Assembly: GCA_016987375.1 (NCBI GenBank)
Contig: PJRA01000216.1
Coordinates: 2,087,525 to 2,133,097 of the forward strand
Source of the DNA: Brachionus koreanus
Lineage: Eukaryota > Rotifera > Eurotatoria > Ploima > Brachionidae
Direction of reading: 5' to 3'
DNA: 45,573 nucleotides
This document shows, one piece after another, positions 43,201 to 45,573 of the stretch (its first letter is position 1; each line of letters starts with the position of its first letter). The notes under the pieces are model-generated. The model saw only the letters and a list, made by a program, of their open reading frames with translations, searched no databases and was not told where the DNA came from. The translations under genes were made by a program, and so were the position numbers.

Positions 43201-43634
43201 TCTATTATTTTTCTCTAGCTATCTTATCACAACTACTGACCATGATTTGACAAAAATAGGACAAAGCAAGTTTTTTGATTGACTAAAAAGATTTTTCTAT
43301 TTTAGAATTCAATTGGACGTTTGCTCTAAATTGTTCTAATTAGTCAACTCATTTAAAGAGAATACTAATAAAGAAACTAAAACCAATCATATTTAAGTTA
43401 GTGATTTAGACTCCGAAATAAAATATAAAAACCAATCAACACATAAAGCAAAAAGCTCTTTTTTTTCTCTCTTTTTTTTTTTTAATTTTTTGCTATTTCG
43501 AAAAAAAATAAAAACCTAATTTTACCTTTTTAGTTTTTTTTTGGTTATTGTTATTGTGCTCAAGTTAACAATTTAATTTGTTTAGATAACTTGTGTGCTT
43601 GAATTGGATATATATATATATTTATGAAGCAAAA
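40270..43634 (+). promoter_or_regulatory. Long gene-free region upstream of the nuclear receptor, probable promoter and 5' UTR
   Basis: The first 1.2 kb is plain AT-rich DNA. From about 41300 the texture changes to more mixed sequence with simple repeats: a CT tract at 41908-41932, a GA tract near 42230-42258, GT repeats near 42455-42470, CA repeats near 42952-42975 and a CT tract at 43163-43187. Clusters of GA/CT and dinucleotide tracts are typical of developmental regulatory DNA, but no specific binding site can be named. The start of transcription is not evident. A 64-codon plus-strand open frame at 41611-41805 is Lys-rich and looks like chance. Confidence 0.45.
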
Positions 43635-45573
43635 ATGGTCGGCAGTACTAGTTTGAGTAGTGGTAGTCATCATCATCATCATCACCATCATCATCATTCA
43701 CATAGTAGCAGTAGTAGCAGCAATCATTCGTACACGCCGTCAAGTCGAATATTGACCGACGTGCCTTGCAAAGTGTGTCACGACAATTCGAGCGGCAAGC
43801 ATTACGGCATATTTGCGTGTGACGGATGTGCTGGCTTTTTCAAGCGTTCGATCCGCCGCAACAGACAGTATGTGTGCAAGAACAAGGGCCAAGGCGGCTG
43901 CCAAGTGGACAAAACCCATCGTAATCAGTGTCGGGCCTGTCGCCTGAAAAAGTGCGTCGAGGCAGGCATGAACCGGGACGGTAAGTGTCACATATTGCTT
44001 TTTCAATTTGCTTAGTTAGAGCCAACAAAATTTTTTTAAGAGAAAAGAAAAAATTAATTATGAACAGATAAGCCGGAAATGATCTCTTAAACAAATTGTA
44101 TAATCTTTATCCTTGGAAAAAATATTTTATACATTTTATTTAGAATCATGCATGCATAGTTTGGCATGTCAGTTAAGATCAATTTGTACTAATTCACATG
44201 TAAATCTTAATAGATACTATTTGTCAAATAAATAAAATATTTTTATTTTTTTTCTTTCTATTTCAATATGAACAATTCCGGATGTTTACATTTATTTATC
44301 TCTTATATTTTATTTTGCATTATCACGATCTAATTAAATTCTAATTAAATAGCTGTACAGCATGAGCGAGGTCCGCGCAATTCGACCATACGTCGTCAAA
44401 TGGCCATACTAATGAAAGAATCAAACGACATACTCTCAAGTGTGTACAGAACATCGCCTGCTCTATTCCAGCGATTCATACCACCAGTTAACTTGCATCA
44501 GGCCGCAGCTCTATCGCTGCAAATGCCCGGCTCGTCATCAAATGCCTTTAGTTTTCAAAATTTTCCAACTCAGTCTACACAGCACGAACTAAACTCATCC
44601 GACTCTAGTACACCACCATCGCTGTCTCCGGCACAGTCCGATCAGCATCAAACATCGCCATCTAACCAGCAATCGTCACCAGTCGAGTACACTGTACCTA
44701 CGCCGGCACGTTCGCCTTTACACGTGCCAACACAGCCAAAGCTATCATACGACATCAGCAACTTTATTAGCAGTCCGGAGACTGTGTGCGAAACAGCCGC
44801 TAGACTTTTGTTTATGTGTGTCCGCTGGGCAAAGAGCATACCTTCGTTTGTCAATCTAGACATGTCAGATCAAGTATGTATATGTTGATTTTTTGGCTAA
44901 ATAGAGACCTCATTTTCACTTGAGAGTTGTTATGCAATATATTCTAAGGTCTATTAACAACGCTCAAGTGAATAAATAGAATTCGAATTTGTTTGATTGA
45001 TTTTAATTTATTATTTTAGCTGTCATTGTTGGAAGAGAGTTGGCGAGATATATTCATTTTATCAGCAGCTCAATATCAATTGTCGATTGACATGGGACCG
45101 TTGATGAGCTATGCTGGACTCACGCCAGATCAGTGCGAGTCTGACAAGTTGTTCAAAATTATGACTGAGATTAAAAATTTACAAGATGTTATACTCAAGT
45201 TCAAGCAGGCACAAGTGGATGCGACTGAATACGCGTGTCTCAAGGCGGTCAGCCTGTTCAAGACCAGCGAGATGTCGTCGTCCAATTCGTCCACCTCGAC
45301 TCTGGACTCGAGTGGCTCGAGGCCTGGCACGCCTAGCGACAAGTCCAATCAGCTAAAGGACTTGAGTCAAATACAAACTATTCAAGAGCAAACTCAGGTG
45401 ACTTTAAGCAAATACGAAACTCAAATGTATCCGACTCAACCTTTCAGATTCGGCAAATTGCTAATTCTATTGCCAATGCTTAAAAGTGTAAGCACACAAA
45501 CAATCGAAGAGGTTTTTTTCAAAAAGACTATTGGAAACATATCAATCGATAGGGTTATTTTAGACATGTACAA
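43635..45573 (+). CDS. NR2E1: Tailless/TLX-type orphan nuclear receptor (NR2E1-like), 3' end cut by the window
   Basis: DNA-binding transcription factor of anterior and neural patterning in known animals. Exons 43635-43980, 44353-44873 and 45020-45573; 473 codons so far, all in phase. Residues 12-21 are ten histidines, followed by a Ser run. The two-zinc-finger DBD starts at [20 protein letters not shown] with P-box CDGCAGFF (Ala as in Tailless), continues [34 protein letters not shown], and joins [19 protein letters not shown]. The hinge is Ser/Gln/Pro-rich. The ligand-binding domain runs from [20 protein letters not shown] through [20 protein letters not shown] to [16 protein letters not shown] and [20 protein letters not shown], ending LDMY, which in TLX is followed by only a few residues. 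An extra Ser/Thr-rich loop interrupts the LBD. An in-frame ATG at 43593 exists upstream, but its peptide is low-complexity. Confidence 0.96.

Noticed and set aside
43740..44094. Minus-strand open frames opposite the nuclear receptor
   Set aside because: They are antisense shadows of the GC-richer DBD exon; the sense strand is an unmistakable zinc-finger domain.
1..45573. CRISPR array, prokaryotic operon or prophage
   Set aside because: Spliced animal genes, GT-AG introns and poly(A) signals throughout; no regularly spaced repeats with unique spacers were seen.

Overview
The window is a strongly AT-rich piece of an animal (bilaterian) nuclear genome. The organism is inferred from content: synaptotagmin, anoctamin, a GH18 chitinase, guanine deaminase, a 7TM receptor and a tailless/TLX-type nuclear receptor, with GT-AG introns from about 40 nt to 3 kb. 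The base composition, very short introns and invertebrate-style gene content would fit a small invertebrate such as a monogonont rotifer. This placement is a guess; nothing in the window proves it.

Layout. 1-924 (+) is the 3' end of a synaptotagmin-1-like gene with two alternative C2B exons. 1358-8989 (-) is an anoctamin/TMEM16 gene of at least 14 exons, convergent with synaptotagmin, whose Ca2+-binding residues are largely replaced; its introns carry inverted-repeat elements and a mariner relic. 11175-11941 (-) is CCDC124 (Lso2-like ribosome factor), followed upstream by a single-exon MIT-domain gene at 12535-12912 (-). 14969-20110 (+) is an eight-exon GH18 chitinase, with a 3.1-kb intron holding several DNA-transposon derivatives. 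20570-20728 (+) is a 52-residue Ala/Pro/Gly-Tyr-rich protein under a TATA box. 23030-24370 (+) is a three-exon single-pass membrane protein with PPSY and LPSY motifs. 26877-28220 (-) is intronless guanine deaminase.

The stretch 29170-34430 is a gene graveyard on the minus strand: a broken Ras-family GTPase, a 7TM receptor interrupted by one in-frame stop, a cytochrome P450 fragment and a non-LTR retrotransposon fragment that spans a 40-bp assembly gap. 36220-36825 (+) is a TATA-driven single-exon secreted Gly-rich protein, lying between two apparently identical 344-bp direct repeats. 43635-45573 (+) is a tailless/NR2E1 nuclear receptor, cut by the window end only a few codons from its expected C-terminus and preceded by a long gene-free region with GA/CT and CA/GT tracts.

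The genes do not form an obvious pathway; they look like an ordinary gene neighbourhood spaced by abundant short non-autonomous DNA elements (at least nine inverted-repeat families or copies). The observations best worth following are the anoctamin that has lost its Ca2+ site, the mutually exclusive synaptotagmin exons, the two-PY-motif membrane protein, the myristoylation-type 52-aa protein, the receptor with a single in-frame stop, and the identical 344-bp repeat.
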